Origin: CAZRXG01 sp964603985
GTDB lineage: Bacteria; Chloroflexota; Anaerolineae; Aggregatilineales; UBA3940
Reading direction: 5' to 3'
Assembly: GCA_964603985.1 (NCBI GenBank)
Contig: CAZRXG010000003.1
Span: 62,001 to 126,000, forward strand
DNA: 64,000 bases
The notes beneath the pieces are model-generated. The model saw only the letters and a list, made by a program, of their open reading frames with translations, ran no database searches and was not told where the DNA came from. A program made the position numbers and the translations under genes. Of this stretch, positions 27,261 to 36,206 are shown piece by piece (the stretch's first letter is position 1; each line of letters opens with the position of its first letter).

Positions 27261-29243
27261 ATGGATCGTCGTCACTCAACACCGCTCAAAGCTGCTTTGC
27301 GACTCGCGTCGATTCTGCTTGTGACAGCCCTCAGCCTGCTGTCGGCCAGCCGCACCACAGCCCGGCCAAGCTCACGCGTCACCAACCTGCACGTTGGGCT
27401 GGTTCACGCCTACGAAGCATCCCAGGCGGCCTACGATTCAAACGCGGGCTGGGAGCTGGTCTACTTCCGTTGGGATCAGCTCCAGCCAGGCGGGCCTGCC
27501 GACTGGGCCCCATCCGGCCCGACCGGGGAATGGCTGGACAGCGCGCACGCCTCCGGGCGCGAGGTGGTGGGCGTGCTGATCGGCACACCGGCCTGGGCGA
27601 CGGACGACATGCCCGGCACCGGCGTGCCACGCGGGCTGTACCTGCCGGTCAACGATCCGGGGAACGCATGGGCGGCATTTGTGCGCCGCGCGGTGAGCTA
27701 CTTCGCGGCGCGCGGCGTCAACCGGTGGGTGATCTGGGAAGAGCTTGACATCCCGCCCGGAATACGCGGCGCGCAGTGGGATGGCACCACCGCCGACTAT
27801 TACCAGTTGGTCAAGGTCGCCTACCTGGCCGCTAAAGAGGCTAACCCCAACGCGAGGATCCACCTGGGGGGCATCGGCACCTTTGACCCAACCTGGTTCG
27901 ACCGCTTCCTGGATGTCGTCATCGACGACCCGACGGCCCCGGCCAACGATTACTATTTTGACGTGGCGACGGTGCACGTCTTTTTCTCGCCCGACAGCGT
28001 CTACACGCTGGCCGCCAACCCCTTCTACCTGATGGAGAAGGCGGGAATGCCGCTCAAGCCGGTCTGGGTCAACAAGACGAACGCCCGCCCGGCGGTCGAC
28101 CCGGACGCTTACCCGCCCGATACGACGTTTAAGAGCTTCATACACGTCACGCTGGAGCAGCAGGCCGCCTTCACCATCCAGGCTTACGCACTGGGATTCG
28201 CCGCCGGGGTGGAGCGCATCGCGACGTACCGGCTGGTCGACAACCTCGCCGGAGACGACACACAGGCGTTTGGGCTGCTGCGCACCGATGGCAGCGCGCG
28301 GCCTGCGTACACGGCCTACCAGATCGCAGCACAGGAGTTCAACGGCTTCGTTTACGCGCGGCGCGTCGACGAAGAAGCGCACCCCTTGATCGAGTACGTG
28401 CGCCTGACTTTCCCCCAGAAGGTGACGCATATCGTCTGGGCACGCACCGAAAAAACCGCCACGCTGGTGATCCCGGCCCGCAGCGCACAGGCCACCCTGA
28501 TCGACATGCACAACAACCGCTGGCTGGTGACGCCGCAAGGCGGGGAATACCGGGTGGTGGCCGGTGGCGCGGACTGCAACGAGCCGTCCGCTCCGTCAGG
28601 CTGCATGATCGGCGGCGTGCCCTGGCTGCTGGTCGAGGAAGGGATAGAGGACGCGCTCGGCGAGACGCCGCCCCCGGTGGAGGTGGAGGAAGGCGGCACC
28701 CTGCCGACGCCCGATCCGGGCATGGCACTGACGGCGACGGCGCAGGCCGTCCCGACCGCCACGCCCACATCCACACCCACGCTCACACCCACGCCGACGG
28801 TGCCCCCCACCGAGGTGATAGTAGAGCCATCGCCGCAGGCAACCCAGGCTCCTACCACGCCACCACAGCCGACCGGGTCACCGGTGGAGGAAGCCGCGCC
28901 GCCAACGTCGCCGCCGCCGACCGAGATCCCTCCCACCGAGCCGCCACCGACCGGACTGCCACCAACGCCGACGCCCATCGACGGGCGGCCAGGGCAGCCT
29001 CGGGGCGTCGCGGCGATCCTGCCTTTCCTGATGATCGGGCTGGGTGTGCTGGTGATCGCGGGAGGGGTGGTGTATTTCGTCAACAACCGCCCCGCCGACG
29101 CGCAGGTCGAAGAGTGGGAGGAAGAACCGGCGGAGGAATGGGAAGAACCGGTCGAGGAGTGGGAAGAACCGGTCGAGGACGAGAACGGGGATGAGTCCGC
29201 CGGGGAAGGCGACGAGCCGCCGCCCGACGAGGACGAGGGCTAA
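27261..29243 (+). CDS. Membrane-anchored GH39/GH-A-like TIM-barrel protein, apparently inactive
   Basis: This 660-residue protein has an N-terminal signal-type helix, an extracellular TIM-barrel-like domain (about 40-400), a long Thr/Pro-rich linker (about 490-580), one membrane helix (about 590-615, FLMIGLGVLVIAGGVVYFV) and an acidic tail with repeated EEWEEP units. The barrel resembles clan GH-A glycosidases of the GH39 type. At the acid/base site it has W159-E-E-L instead of WNEP. At the nucleophile site it reads VNKTNARP with Lys272 where family members usually have NETNA. It may therefore bind glycans without cutting them. The stop overlaps the convergent proS stop. Confidence 0.7.
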   Translation: MDRRHSTPLKAALRLASILLVTALSLLSASRTTARPSSRVTNLHVGLVHAYEASQAAYDSNAGWELVYFRWDQLQPGGPADWAPSGPTGEWLDSAHASGREVVGVLIGTPAWATDDMPGTGVPRGLYLPVNDPGNAWAAFVRRAVSYFAARGVNRWVIWEELDIPPGIRGAQWDGTTADYYQLVKVAYLAAKEANPNARIHLGGIGTFDPTWFDRFLDVVIDDPTAPANDYYFDVATVHVFFSPDSVYTLAANPFYLMEKAGMPLKPVWVNKTNARPAVDPDAYPPDTTFKSFIHVTLEQQAAFTIQAYALGFAAGVERIATYRLVDNLAGDDTQAFGLLRTDGSARPAYTAYQIAAQEFNGFVYARRVDEEAHPLIEYVRLTFPQKVTHIVWARTEKTATLVIPARSAQATLIDMHNNRWLVTPQGGEYRVVAGGADCNEPSAPSGCMIGGVPWLLVEEGIEDALGETPPPVEVEEGGTLPTPDPGMALTATAQAVPTATPTSTPTLTPTPTVPPTEVIVEPSPQATQAPTTPPQPTGSPVEEAAPPTSPPPTEIPPTEPPPTGLPPTPTPIDGRPGQPRGVAAILPFLMIGLGVLVIAGGVVYFVNNRPADAQVEEWEEEPAEEWEEPVEEWEEPVEDENGDESAGEGDEPPPDEDEG

Positions 29244-30895
29244 CTCCGGGCCTCGTCAAGCATCCCCGCAAGGCGCTCTACAAGCCCCTCCAGCGGGAAC
29301 ACTTCCCGCTGTGTGGCGTGCCGCCACTTGACCTCGACGCCGCCATTTGACAGGCTGCGCCTGCTGACCGTCAGCCTGAGTGGGACACCGATCAGGTCGG
29401 CGTCGGCGAACATCACGCCTGGGCTGCGGTCGCGGTCGTCGTAGAGCGCCTCAATGCCCGCCGCCTGAAGATCGGCATAGAGCGCCTCGGCGGTCTCGGC
29501 GACCTCCCCCTCTCTGGACAGCGCCACCAGATGCACGTCGAAGGGGGCAGCGGCGGGCGGCCAGATGATGCCGTACTCGTCGTGGTGCGCCTCGACAATG
29601 GCCGCCAGCAGGCGATCCACCTCGACGCGGTAGCTCCCCATCACGATAGGCCGGGTCTTGCCGTCGGCATCAAGATAAGCCGCCCCGGCAGCCTCGCTGT
29701 GGCCCGCCCCCAGCTTGCGACAGCGGGCCAATTCGATCCCCGGTTCGACGTGCAGCCCGCCGCCGCAGTGCACGCAGGCTGCGCCCTCGTACACCTCGGC
29801 GATGTCCTCCACCCGGCTGACGGAAAAATCGCGGGGGTAATTGGCGTTGACGACGTGATACCCGGCTTCATTCGCGCCCGTTACGAAGTTGACCATCCCC
29901 TCAAGCGACCGGTCCGCGACGACGGTGACGCCCTCCCCCCGATCCCGTCGCACCTTCAGACCGAGCGGGCTGGCGTAGCCCGGCTCCGCGCCGGTGCGCT
30001 CGCGTATCTCGTACTCGGTTGCAGGCTGCAAGGTCTGCGCGGAAAGCGCGCGCACCAGTTTGGCCTCGCTTATCTCAAGGTCGCCGCGCAACATCGCCAG
30101 CACGGTACCCTCACCGGGCTGCCCGGCGTCGACGGTGTAAAAGACGGCCTTGAGTGTCTGCGGCGGCTCGACCTCCAGAAAAGCGCACAGGTCAGCGATG
30201 GTCTTACAGTCGGGTGTGGCGACCTTCTCCAGCGCGAGGGGGGCGGCCTCTTTGGACGCAGCACGCTCAAAGGCCGCCGCCTCGACCAGGGCAGCATAGT
30301 CGCAGCCATCGCAGCGAACCAGGCGGATGTCTCCCGCCGGGTGCGGCAGGACGAAGGCGTGTGACGGGCCGTTGACGGGGTCGTTTTCGGCTTCGACCGG
30401 GAGGGCATCCAGGCCACAGCGCCCCAGGACGGCCCGGTAAGCGTCGAGTACGTCGTCGTACACGCGCTGTAGATCGTCGGGAGTGGCGTGCATGGAGTAA
30501 GCTTCGTGGGACAGGAACTCGCGCAGACCCAGCAGCCCACTGCCCGCGCGTGCCTCGTCGCGCAGCCCGGCCCGAAGTTGGTAAATGGTGCGCGGCAGAT
30601 CTTTGTAGCTCTCGATCTCCACCCGGCAGAGATCGGCAGCAGCCGCCTCAGGCGTTGCCGCTTCCGGCGGGAGCAGCCCCGGCAGGTGAACCTCCTGCCC
30701 GCCGAGGGCGGCCATCTCCGCACACAGGAGAGCCTCAATCCGCCGGACGACCCGCCAGCCCAGCGGCAGGTAGCTCCACACCCCCGTGTCCAGCGGACGC
30801 GCCAACCCGGCCCGCGTGACCAACCGGTGGCTGATCAGCGTCGCGTCGGCGGGGGCTTCGCGCAGGGTGCGGCCAAAATGCCGGGATAATCGCAT
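29240..30895 (-). CDS. proS: Prolyl-tRNA synthetase
   Basis: This 551-residue protein is a class II aminoacyl-tRNA synthetase of the bacterial type that charges tRNA-Pro. The N-terminal catalytic part has TRAGLARPLDTGVWSYLPLG (motif 1 region), the motif 2 region REFLSHEAYSMHATPDDLQ, and motif 3 as GSYRVEVDRLLAAIVE. The inserted editing (YbaK-like) domain, which clears Ala-tRNA-Pro, lies at about 220-385 and includes CKTIADLCAFLEV. The C-terminal anticodon-binding domain begins near residue 440. It is somewhat shorter than the E. coli enzyme. It follows a LysM gene by 62 bases and its stop overlaps that of the plus-strand TIM-barrel gene. Confidence 0.93.
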   Translation of the reverse strand: MRLSRHFGRTLREAPADATLISHRLVTRAGLARPLDTGVWSYLPLGWRVVRRIEALLCAEMAALGGQEVHLPGLLPPEAATPEAAAADLCRVEIESYKDLPRTIYQLRAGLRDEARAGSGLLGLREFLSHEAYSMHATPDDLQRVYDDVLDAYRAVLGRCGLDALPVEAENDPVNGPSHAFVLPHPAGDIRLVRCDGCDYAALVEAAAFERAASKEAAPLALEKVATPDCKTIADLCAFLEVEPPQTLKAVFYTVDAGQPGEGTVLAMLRGDLEISEAKLVRALSAQTLQPATEYEIRERTGAEPGYASPLGLKVRRDRGEGVTVVADRSLEGMVNFVTGANEAGYHVVNANYPRDFSVSRVEDIAEVYEGAACVHCGGGLHVEPGIELARCRKLGAGHSEAAGAAYLDADGKTRPIVMGSYRVEVDRLLAAIVEAHHDEYGIIWPPAAAPFDVHLVALSREGEVAETAEALYADLQAAGIEALYDDRDRSPGVMFADADLIGVPLRLTVSRRSLSNGGVEVKWRHATQREVFPLEGLVERLAGMLDEARS

Positions 30896-30957
30896 CGGGA
30901 TACCTCCGAGGGGTGAGATGGCCGGAAAAGCGCCCCAGGCGACGAGCGGTTCCGGGG

Positions 30958-31839
30958 TCAGTTGCTGATGATGTACAGGTGGGCGCAGCGCTCCGGATAG
31001 TTTCCAGTGCGGTTGACGACCGTCAGCCGGATCCAGTACGTGCCGTTGGGCCAGGCGGCGGTGTCCATGTCGCCGATCAGCCCGCCAACGACCGGCTGCT
31101 CAACCGTCAGGAAGGTGATGTAGTCGTCCGGCGAGGAATCCTGTTCCCGGATCTCGAGCTTGTAGAAGCTGAAGTCAGGGATGCTGGCCGTCCCCTGGAA
31201 TTGAACCACACCCTTCAAGATCGTCCCATCTTTCGGCGCGGTGATGAGCGAGCCGGGGTTGGTGCAGGCCCCGTCGGTGGCAGACTGTGTGCCGAGGGGC
31301 ACTAAATCGGACGGCTTGGCACCGGACGAGGTCGGCACCACAATGGGTGTCACCGGCGGGACGTAGAGCGTGGTCCCGGCTTTTATCTTGATGCTGCTGA
31401 GACAGTTGCCGCGCATGATGGCATCGACGGTGAGGCCGTAACGTAGCCCGATGCGGAACAGATTGTCGCCGCGCCGGACGACGTACGGCACCCAATCCTC
31501 CGGCACCTGGCACGTCTCGGCGGTGACGGAAGCCACATCGGTGGGCGGTGTCGCCGTTGGCTCGTCGGTCGGCGTGGTGGTAACGCTCCGGGTGTTGGTC
31601 GGGATGACGACGACCGTCACGGCGGGCGTGTCGGGCGGTGAAGGGGTGAGAGTTGCCCCCCCGGCGGTGGGGGGTAGAGTCGAGATGCGGAAGGGCGTCG
31701 ATGTCGCGGCGCCGTTGGACGTTCGCAGCGCGTCGGGACTGTCGTTCAGGGCCAGGATGACGCCCCCCACGAGAGTGGCCGCGGTGGTGATAAAAATGAC
31801 CAGGCCGATCAGGATTTGCTGTCGCTGCCCCCGCTTCAT
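30958..31839 (-). CDS. Membrane-anchored LysM protein with C-terminal Ig-like domain
   Basis: This 293-residue protein has one N-terminal membrane helix (about 9-30, ILIGLVIFITTAATLVGGVI), a Thr/Pro linker, a LysM peptidoglycan-binding domain (about 118-165, YVVRRGDNLFRIGLRYGLTV) and a C-terminal beta-sandwich-like domain (about 185-293) with TAPKDGTILKG and WPNGTYWIRL. Two cysteines flank the LysM. It probably sits outside the membrane bound to the wall. Its ATG overlaps the stop of the large kinase-like gene (ATGA), so the two are made together and may work as one surface sensing or scaffold unit. Confidence 0.8.
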   Translation of the reverse strand: MKRGQRQQILIGLVIFITTAATLVGGVILALNDSPDALRTSNGAATSTPFRISTLPPTAGGATLTPSPPDTPAVTVVVIPTNTRSVTTTPTDEPTATPPTDVASVTAETCQVPEDWVPYVVRRGDNLFRIGLRYGLTVDAIMRGNCLSSIKIKAGTTLYVPPVTPIVVPTSSGAKPSDLVPLGTQSATDGACTNPGSLITAPKDGTILKGVVQFQGTASIPDFSFYKLEIREQDSSPDDYITFLTVEQPVVGGLIGDMDTAAWPNGTYWIRLTVVNRTGNYPERCAHLYIISN

Positions 31840-34800
31840 GCAGCCTCCCCTTCTTGCGGGAATTCAAGTGGGGGTTCAAGCGGCAGAAGCACGTGGAAGG
31901 TTGTGCCGACTCCCTCCTGGCTTTCCAGCCAGATGCGCCCACCGTGCGCGTCGATCAGCGCCTTGGCGAGAGAAAGGCTGACGCCGGTGTCGCCCAGGCC
32001 CTCGATCAGAGGATTGTCGGCGCGATACTTACGCACGAACACACGGTCCTGATCCTCCGGCGCGACGCCACCCCCGGCGTCCTCGACAGAGGTGTACAGG
32101 CAATCGACCCCCATGTCGTCGCCGTAGGCAGGGACGTAGTCGCGGCGCGTCGTGACAAGCAACTGCACCTCGCCCTCGACGGGGGACGCCAACGCGGCAT
32201 TGGTAAGCAGGTGGCCCATCACCTGGAGGAAAACATCGCGGTCGGCGGTGAGCGGCGGGAGGCGCGGGTCGATCATCATGCGCAGGACCAGCCCCTTCTC
32301 GCGGTACTGGTTGGCGACGTTCATGACCACCTCTTCGATGGCGTAGGCAACGTCAACCTTCTCAGGCTCAAGCTCAAGGCGGCCCATGTCCAGCGCCGTG
32401 ATGCGGATCAGGTCGTCCAGCAGGACACCCATGCGCTCGGTGTTGGCCTTGACCCGCTGCAGGAACTTGCGCTGCAGCGAGCCGAGGATGCCGACCGACT
32501 CGCGCAGCAGCAGCTCGGTGTAGCCCATGATAGAACTCATCGGCGTGCGAAGTTCCTGGGCAATCGAGGCGATCACCTCGTCGTGCGAGTCCGCCTGACC
32601 TGCCTCGGAGATGGCCGCGCCGACTGCCTCGTGGGTGGCGTTAAGCTGCTGCTCAAGCCCGGCCATCGCCCGGGTGGTGCTCTCAAGCTGGGTTTCCAGC
32701 ACTTCGATGGAGGTGGCTCTCTCGGCAATCTCGGCCTCCAGTGCTTCGACCTGCGCCTTGTGGATGTCAGCTTCCTCGCCCGCGCCGCCCTCAATCTGGG
32801 CCTCCAGGGCAGCGATGCGCTCCTGGGCCTGTCTGCGTGTCGCGGCCAGATTGGCCTGTAGCACAGCGATCTCCTCGGTTTTGTGGGAGAGCTGATCCTC
32901 GAGGTTGCGCAGCGACGATTCAACGTCGCTCATGTGCGTCCGCAGTTCGGCGACGGCACGGGCTTTCTCGGCCAGTTGCACTTCGAGCGCCTCGACCAGA
33001 GCAGCGCGCTCGGCAAGTTGGGTCTCAAGCTGGGCCATCGCCTCGCGGTCGATCTGCTCGATCTCCTGCTGTGCGAGCAAGGCCTCCGGCCCCAGTTGGG
33101 CGCTGGCCTGCGCCTCGGCCAACTGGGCCCTGAGGGAAGCGATCTCGGATGCCTGGGCGGCCACCCTGGCCTGCATGGCTTCCAGCGTGCCACTGGGGCC
33201 GCTGCGGATCTGGTCCTGCAAGGCCTCAACCACCGCCTGGGCCTCGGTCAGGCGCGTCTGCAATGAGATAACCTCGCGCGCCTTGGCCGCCAGTTGCTCC
33301 TGTAAGAAGGCCGCCTCCTGCTGACTGATCGATGCCTGGGCCAGACGGGCACGCAGAGAGGCGATCTCGGTCTGCGAGGCGTATTGTCTCTCCTCAAACT
33401 GGCGCTGGAAGGCCTCCTGGTCGGCGTGAGCCGCCAGTGCTGCGTCACGGGCCTGCTGCCCTCTTGAGGACGTCTCTTGCCGGCACCGCGCCAGTTCTTC
33501 CTCAAGTTGGGCGATCCTGTCGGCGTTGTTTTTGTGCTCAAGCGCCCTCTGGAGCAGCCGCTGGTTGTCCTCGCGCAGCTCCTGAAGCTCGGTGCCTGTC
33601 TGTCTGAGATCCTCGTTCTCCTGAACCAGGCGGGTGTAGCGCTCTTGCAGCTCGTCGTACTCGGTTCGCAGGGCCTGGCTTTCGTCGAGGGCCGCCTGCA
33701 GCCGCTCGACCTCGGCCTGCAGCCGGGTGGCCTCCTCAGGGTCAACATCCTGGAGGCGCTCAAGCTGGCGGTGGATGTCGCGGATGTAGGCCCGCATCTC
33801 TGTGTTCTGCCGCTCGGCGCTGTCAAGCTCGGCCCTGGTGGCGGTCAGTTCGTCGGCCAGCGAGGCAATACGGCTTGACTCCTCAGCAACCACCTGCTCG
33901 CTTTCCGCCTGCGCCAGTTCGTACGCCTCGGCGTTCAGCATGGCCGCCGACACCAGCGGCCCCAACCGGTCAAGCAGGTTGCGCTCCTCATCGCTCAGTT
34001 GTCGCTCAGAGTACGGCGAGCCGACTACCAACGCACCGATGCGCTCCTCACCGTCGACCAGAGGCTGGATGTAGGCCGGCCCCTGGTGGGAGATCTCCAG
34101 CTTGTCGTACAGGTCACGCAACTCGCGACCGTTGCGCTGGGTGGTCAGGCGCATCTGGCGCAGCCGCCCCAGCGCATTGACGATGGTGGGGTGATCGGCC
34201 AGTAAGAGAATGCCCTGCGGCAGGTACGCCTGGGTGATGTTGTCGTACCCGCCGATGATGCCCGCTTCCTGCGTCACTTCGTCAATGGCGGCCAGCACGC
34301 AGATATCGGCGCGCAAGACCGTCGCCGCGACGCGGGCGGCTTCCTTGGCGATCCCAGCCTGTTCGAGGGTGCCGAGCAGGCCGCCGAGCGCCTCCACAAC
34401 CTCCAGCAGCGGGGGGAGAGCGGGGCCCGCCTTGAGCTGGGGTTCGGGTGGAGCCTGCGCCGCGCGCGTCGTCTCGGCAACAAGCTCAGGAGGCGGGGCC
34501 GCCGGGGCTGCCTCTTTCGGCGCAGCGACTTCCGGTGCCGGGATGGGCGGCGGGGAAGCGATCTCTTCGCCGGGGGCGCGGCTCGGCTCGAACTCGTCCC
34601 AGTGGAGCAGTTGCTCAACGACGTGGCGATACGCAACCGACGCCAGCATCGGCATGACGACGATCTGCCCGATACGCATGGCAGCCGCCACGTCCCCCAC
34701 CGTCGGGCGAACCAGGTGTATGCCCGCCGCCCCCACCAGAACGAGCAGCATAATGCCCTTGAGAGAGGGATCGTAGACGTACTTGAAACGCGCCAGCATC

Positions 34801-35315
34801 CAGACCAGGCCGGTGACGCCCACCAGAACCTGGGCAACGCTCCAGGCAGCGTCGAGCCACAGGCCGTTGAACAGCTGCCCACCGGCAGCGGAGAAGTACC
34901 AGTAATAGTAGGTTCCGACAAACCCGGCGACGATCATGCCCAACACGACCGCCGCCACCAGGTCGGGCAGAAAGTTGCGTTGGAGAATCTCGGGGTCGTC
35001 CATCGTAACAAAAGCCCAGAACAACCCCAGTATGGTGGTCGTATCGACAGCCCGCTCGATAGGCGGCAGCAGGACGTTGCGCGGCAGAAGGCCCTGCCAG
35101 GCCAGTAAGGAGGCGACCAGCACCAGCGCACGCGCCGTGAAGATGGCAGCAACGCCAATCGTCAGGCGGGCAGTGCTGCTGTCACGCTCTCGCATCCACT
35201 GCCCAAAGCTGATAGCCAGCGCAGCCTCAACCGCAAACAGGATGATGAAGTGATACACCAGACTGCCCGGCGGCTGGCCGACTAGGTCTAAAATCTGGTC
35301 AAACAAGGTACCCAC
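31836..35315 (-). CDS. Large membrane histidine-kinase-like protein with GAF domain and coiled coil, phospho-His replaced
   Basis: This 1159-residue protein has about seven membrane helices (1-245), an Ala/Pro linker, a GAF-like domain (about 305-475), a coiled coil of about 400 residues (about 480-890), a HisKA-like region and an HATPase domain (about 1015-1140). The HisKA box reads IAQELRTPMSSIMGY, with Gln920 where the phosphorylated histidine should be. The ATPase part keeps VEDAGGGV (G1-like), but the N-box (HLLTNAALASP) and G2 (GLGDTGVSLSLAKAL) are altered. It may act as a scaffold or non-autophosphorylating sensor. The start may be TTG 35306, eight bases after GGGGAG, rather than GTG 35315. 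The LysM gene overlaps its end. Confidence 0.8.
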   Translation of the reverse strand: MGTLFDQILDLVGQPPGSLVYHFIILFAVEAALAISFGQWMRERDSSTARLTIGVAAIFTARALVLVASLLAWQGLLPRNVLLPPIERAVDTTTILGLFWAFVTMDDPEILQRNFLPDLVAAVVLGMIVAGFVGTYYYWYFSAAGGQLFNGLWLDAAWSVAQVLVGVTGLVWMLARFKYVYDPSLKGIMLLVLVGAAGIHLVRPTVGDVAAAMRIGQIVVMPMLASVAYRHVVEQLLHWDEFEPSRAPGEEIASPPPIPAPEVAAPKEAAPAAPPPELVAETTRAAQAPPEPQLKAGPALPPLLEVVEALGGLLGTLEQAGIAKEAARVAATVLRADICVLAAIDEVTQEAGIIGGYDNITQAYLPQGILLLADHPTIVNALGRLRQMRLTTQRNGRELRDLYDKLEISHQGPAYIQPLVDGEERIGALVVGSPYSERQLSDEERNLLDRLGPLVSAAMLNAEAYELAQAESEQVVAEESSRIASLADELTATRAELDSAERQNTEMRAYIRDIHRQLERLQDVDPEEATRLQAEVERLQAALDESQALRTEYDELQERYTRLVQENEDLRQTGTELQELREDNQRLLQRALEHKNNADRIAQLEEELARCRQETSSRGQQARDAALAAHADQEAFQRQFEERQYASQTEIASLRARLAQASISQQEAAFLQEQLAAKAREVISLQTRLTEAQAVVEALQDQIRSGPSGTLEAMQARVAAQASEIASLRAQLAEAQASAQLGPEALLAQQEIEQIDREAMAQLETQLAERAALVEALEVQLAEKARAVAELRTHMSDVESSLRNLEDQLSHKTEEIAVLQANLAATRRQAQERIAALEAQIEGGAGEEADIHKAQVEALEAEIAERATSIEVLETQLESTTRAMAGLEQQLNATHEAVGAAISEAGQADSHDEVIASIAQELRTPMSSIMGYTELLLRESVGILGSLQRKFLQRVKANTERMGVLLDDLIRITALDMGRLELEPEKVDVAYAIEEVVMNVANQYREKGLVLRMMIDPRLPPLTADRDVFLQVMGHLLTNAALASPVEGEVQLLVTTRRDYVPAYGDDMGVDCLYTSVEDAGGGVAPEDQDRVFVRKYRADNPLIEGLGDTGVSLSLAKALIDAHGGRIWLESQEGVGTTFHVLLPLEPPLEFPQEGEAA

Positions 35316-35339
35316 TCCCCATAATCGGACGCTAAGGCG

Positions 35340-35345
35340 ATTATA
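35340..35345 (-). promoter_or_regulatory. Extended -10 promoter element for the kinase-like gene
   Basis: On the minus strand TGCTATAAT gives a perfect -10 with the TGn extension, about 25 bases before the start codon of the kinase-like gene. No good -35 box is seen, as expected for an extended -10 promoter. Confidence 0.4.
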
Positions 35346-35410
35346 GCATTATCTGGGAAGGTGTGCTGTGCAACCGGCGGCCTGGCCGTCTCTCGCAGTA
35401 ATGATGCCGA

Positions 35411-35460
35411 TAATAAAACCGCCACCCGGTTCGGGAAACACCCGAACAGGCGGCGGTCAC
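35411..35460 (-). terminator. Intrinsic terminator after def
   Basis: Read on the minus strand, a long stem (ACCGCCGCC..GTTCGGG with CCCGAAC..GGTGGCGGT, loop of five) is followed by TTTTATTAT. It starts about 27 bases after the def stop and separates def from the kinase-like gene. Confidence 0.8.
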
Positions 35461-35486
35461 GACGAACTGCAGGCTATATATGAGGT

Positions 35487-36065
35487 TCAGATGGCGCGGG
35501 TTGTCGCCGCAGGCGACGCGGATGCCTCGCCATCTTCGCCCGCTCCCTCGCGCATCGAAGGCGGAATCTCGTCGACCTTCCAGACTTCACTGGCACGGTC
35601 GATGTACAGCACGCCGTCCAGGTGGTCGATCTCGTGCTGGAAGACGCGGGCCAGCCAATCGTGGGTCTTGATACGCACCTGTTTGCCGTCGCGATCCTGC
35701 CCACGCACGATGGCGCTTTCATGCCGGTCAACGCGGCCAAAGTAGCCGGGGATCGACAGGCAGGCTTCGATGCCATCGACCACCTCCCGCGATACCTTGA
35801 GGATCTCCGGGTTGACGACCTCGTACAGCACACCCGCCTTATCGCCGTACTCCTCGACCGACTCTTCGTCGTCGGGCAGGCGGACGACGATCACACGCTG
35901 GCTGACGGCCACCTGCGGCGCGGCCAGCCCGACACCGGGCGCGTCGAGCATGGTTTCAACCATGTCATCGATCAACCGGTGCAGCTTTTTGTCAAATTCC
36001 CGCACTTTCTTCGCCTTCTGGCGAAGGACGGGATCATCAAGGTAAATAACTTTGCGAACAGCCAT
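35487..36065 (-). CDS. def: Peptide deformylase
   Basis: This 192-residue metalloprotease removes the formyl group from new N-terminal methionines. The three family motifs are present: GVGLAAPQ (44-51), EACLS (100-104, with metal ligand Cys102) and QHEIDHLDG (143-151, with metal ligands His144 and His148 and catalytic Glu145). Motif 2 has Ala instead of the common Gly (EGCLS), as in some type 2/3 enzymes. About 30 C-terminal residues are Ala/Ser-rich and probably flexible. It is monocistronic, with its own -10 element upstream and a strong terminator behind it, and is divergent from the acylase gene. Confidence 0.92.
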   Translation of the reverse strand: MAVRKVIYLDDPVLRQKAKKVREFDKKLHRLIDDMVETMLDAPGVGLAAPQVAVSQRVIVVRLPDDEESVEEYGDKAGVLYEVVNPEILKVSREVVDGIEACLSIPGYFGRVDRHESAIVRGQDRDGKQVRIKTHDWLARVFQHEIDHLDGVLYIDRASEVWKVDEIPPSMREGAGEDGEASASPAATTRAI

Positions 36066-36102
36066 ATGTGACTCTCAATCTCTACGATAAGTTGATGTGT
36101 AG

Positions 36103-36108
36103 ATTATA
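36103..36108 (-). promoter_or_regulatory. Extended -10 promoter element for def
   Basis: The minus strand reads TGGTATAAT, a perfect -10 with the TGn extension, 38 bases before the def ATG. No convincing -35 box is present. The same arrangement is seen before the kinase-like gene. Confidence 0.5.
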
Positions 36109-36136
36109 CCACGCTGGCGGGGCGCACGGGGCCATC

Positions 36137-36165
36137 TTGACTATTCTGCACAGCAGAACTATAAA
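36137..36165 (+). promoter_or_regulatory. Sigma-70-type promoter for the acylase gene
   Basis: TTGACT (36137-36142) and TATAAA (36160-36165) are separated by exactly 17 bases. The start codon of the acylase lies about 40 bases downstream, with a strong AAGGAGGAG ribosome site (36192-36200) six bases before the ATG. Confidence 0.6.
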
Positions 36166-36206
36166 GGGCAGGCAGTGGCCTGGGCAAGTCTAAGGAGGAG
36201 AACTTT

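Noticed and set aside
28690..28990. Repetitive Thr/Pro tract as a sequencing artefact
   Set aside because: Frame is kept throughout and it ends in a clear membrane helix. Thr/Pro linkers of this type recur in other genes of the window.
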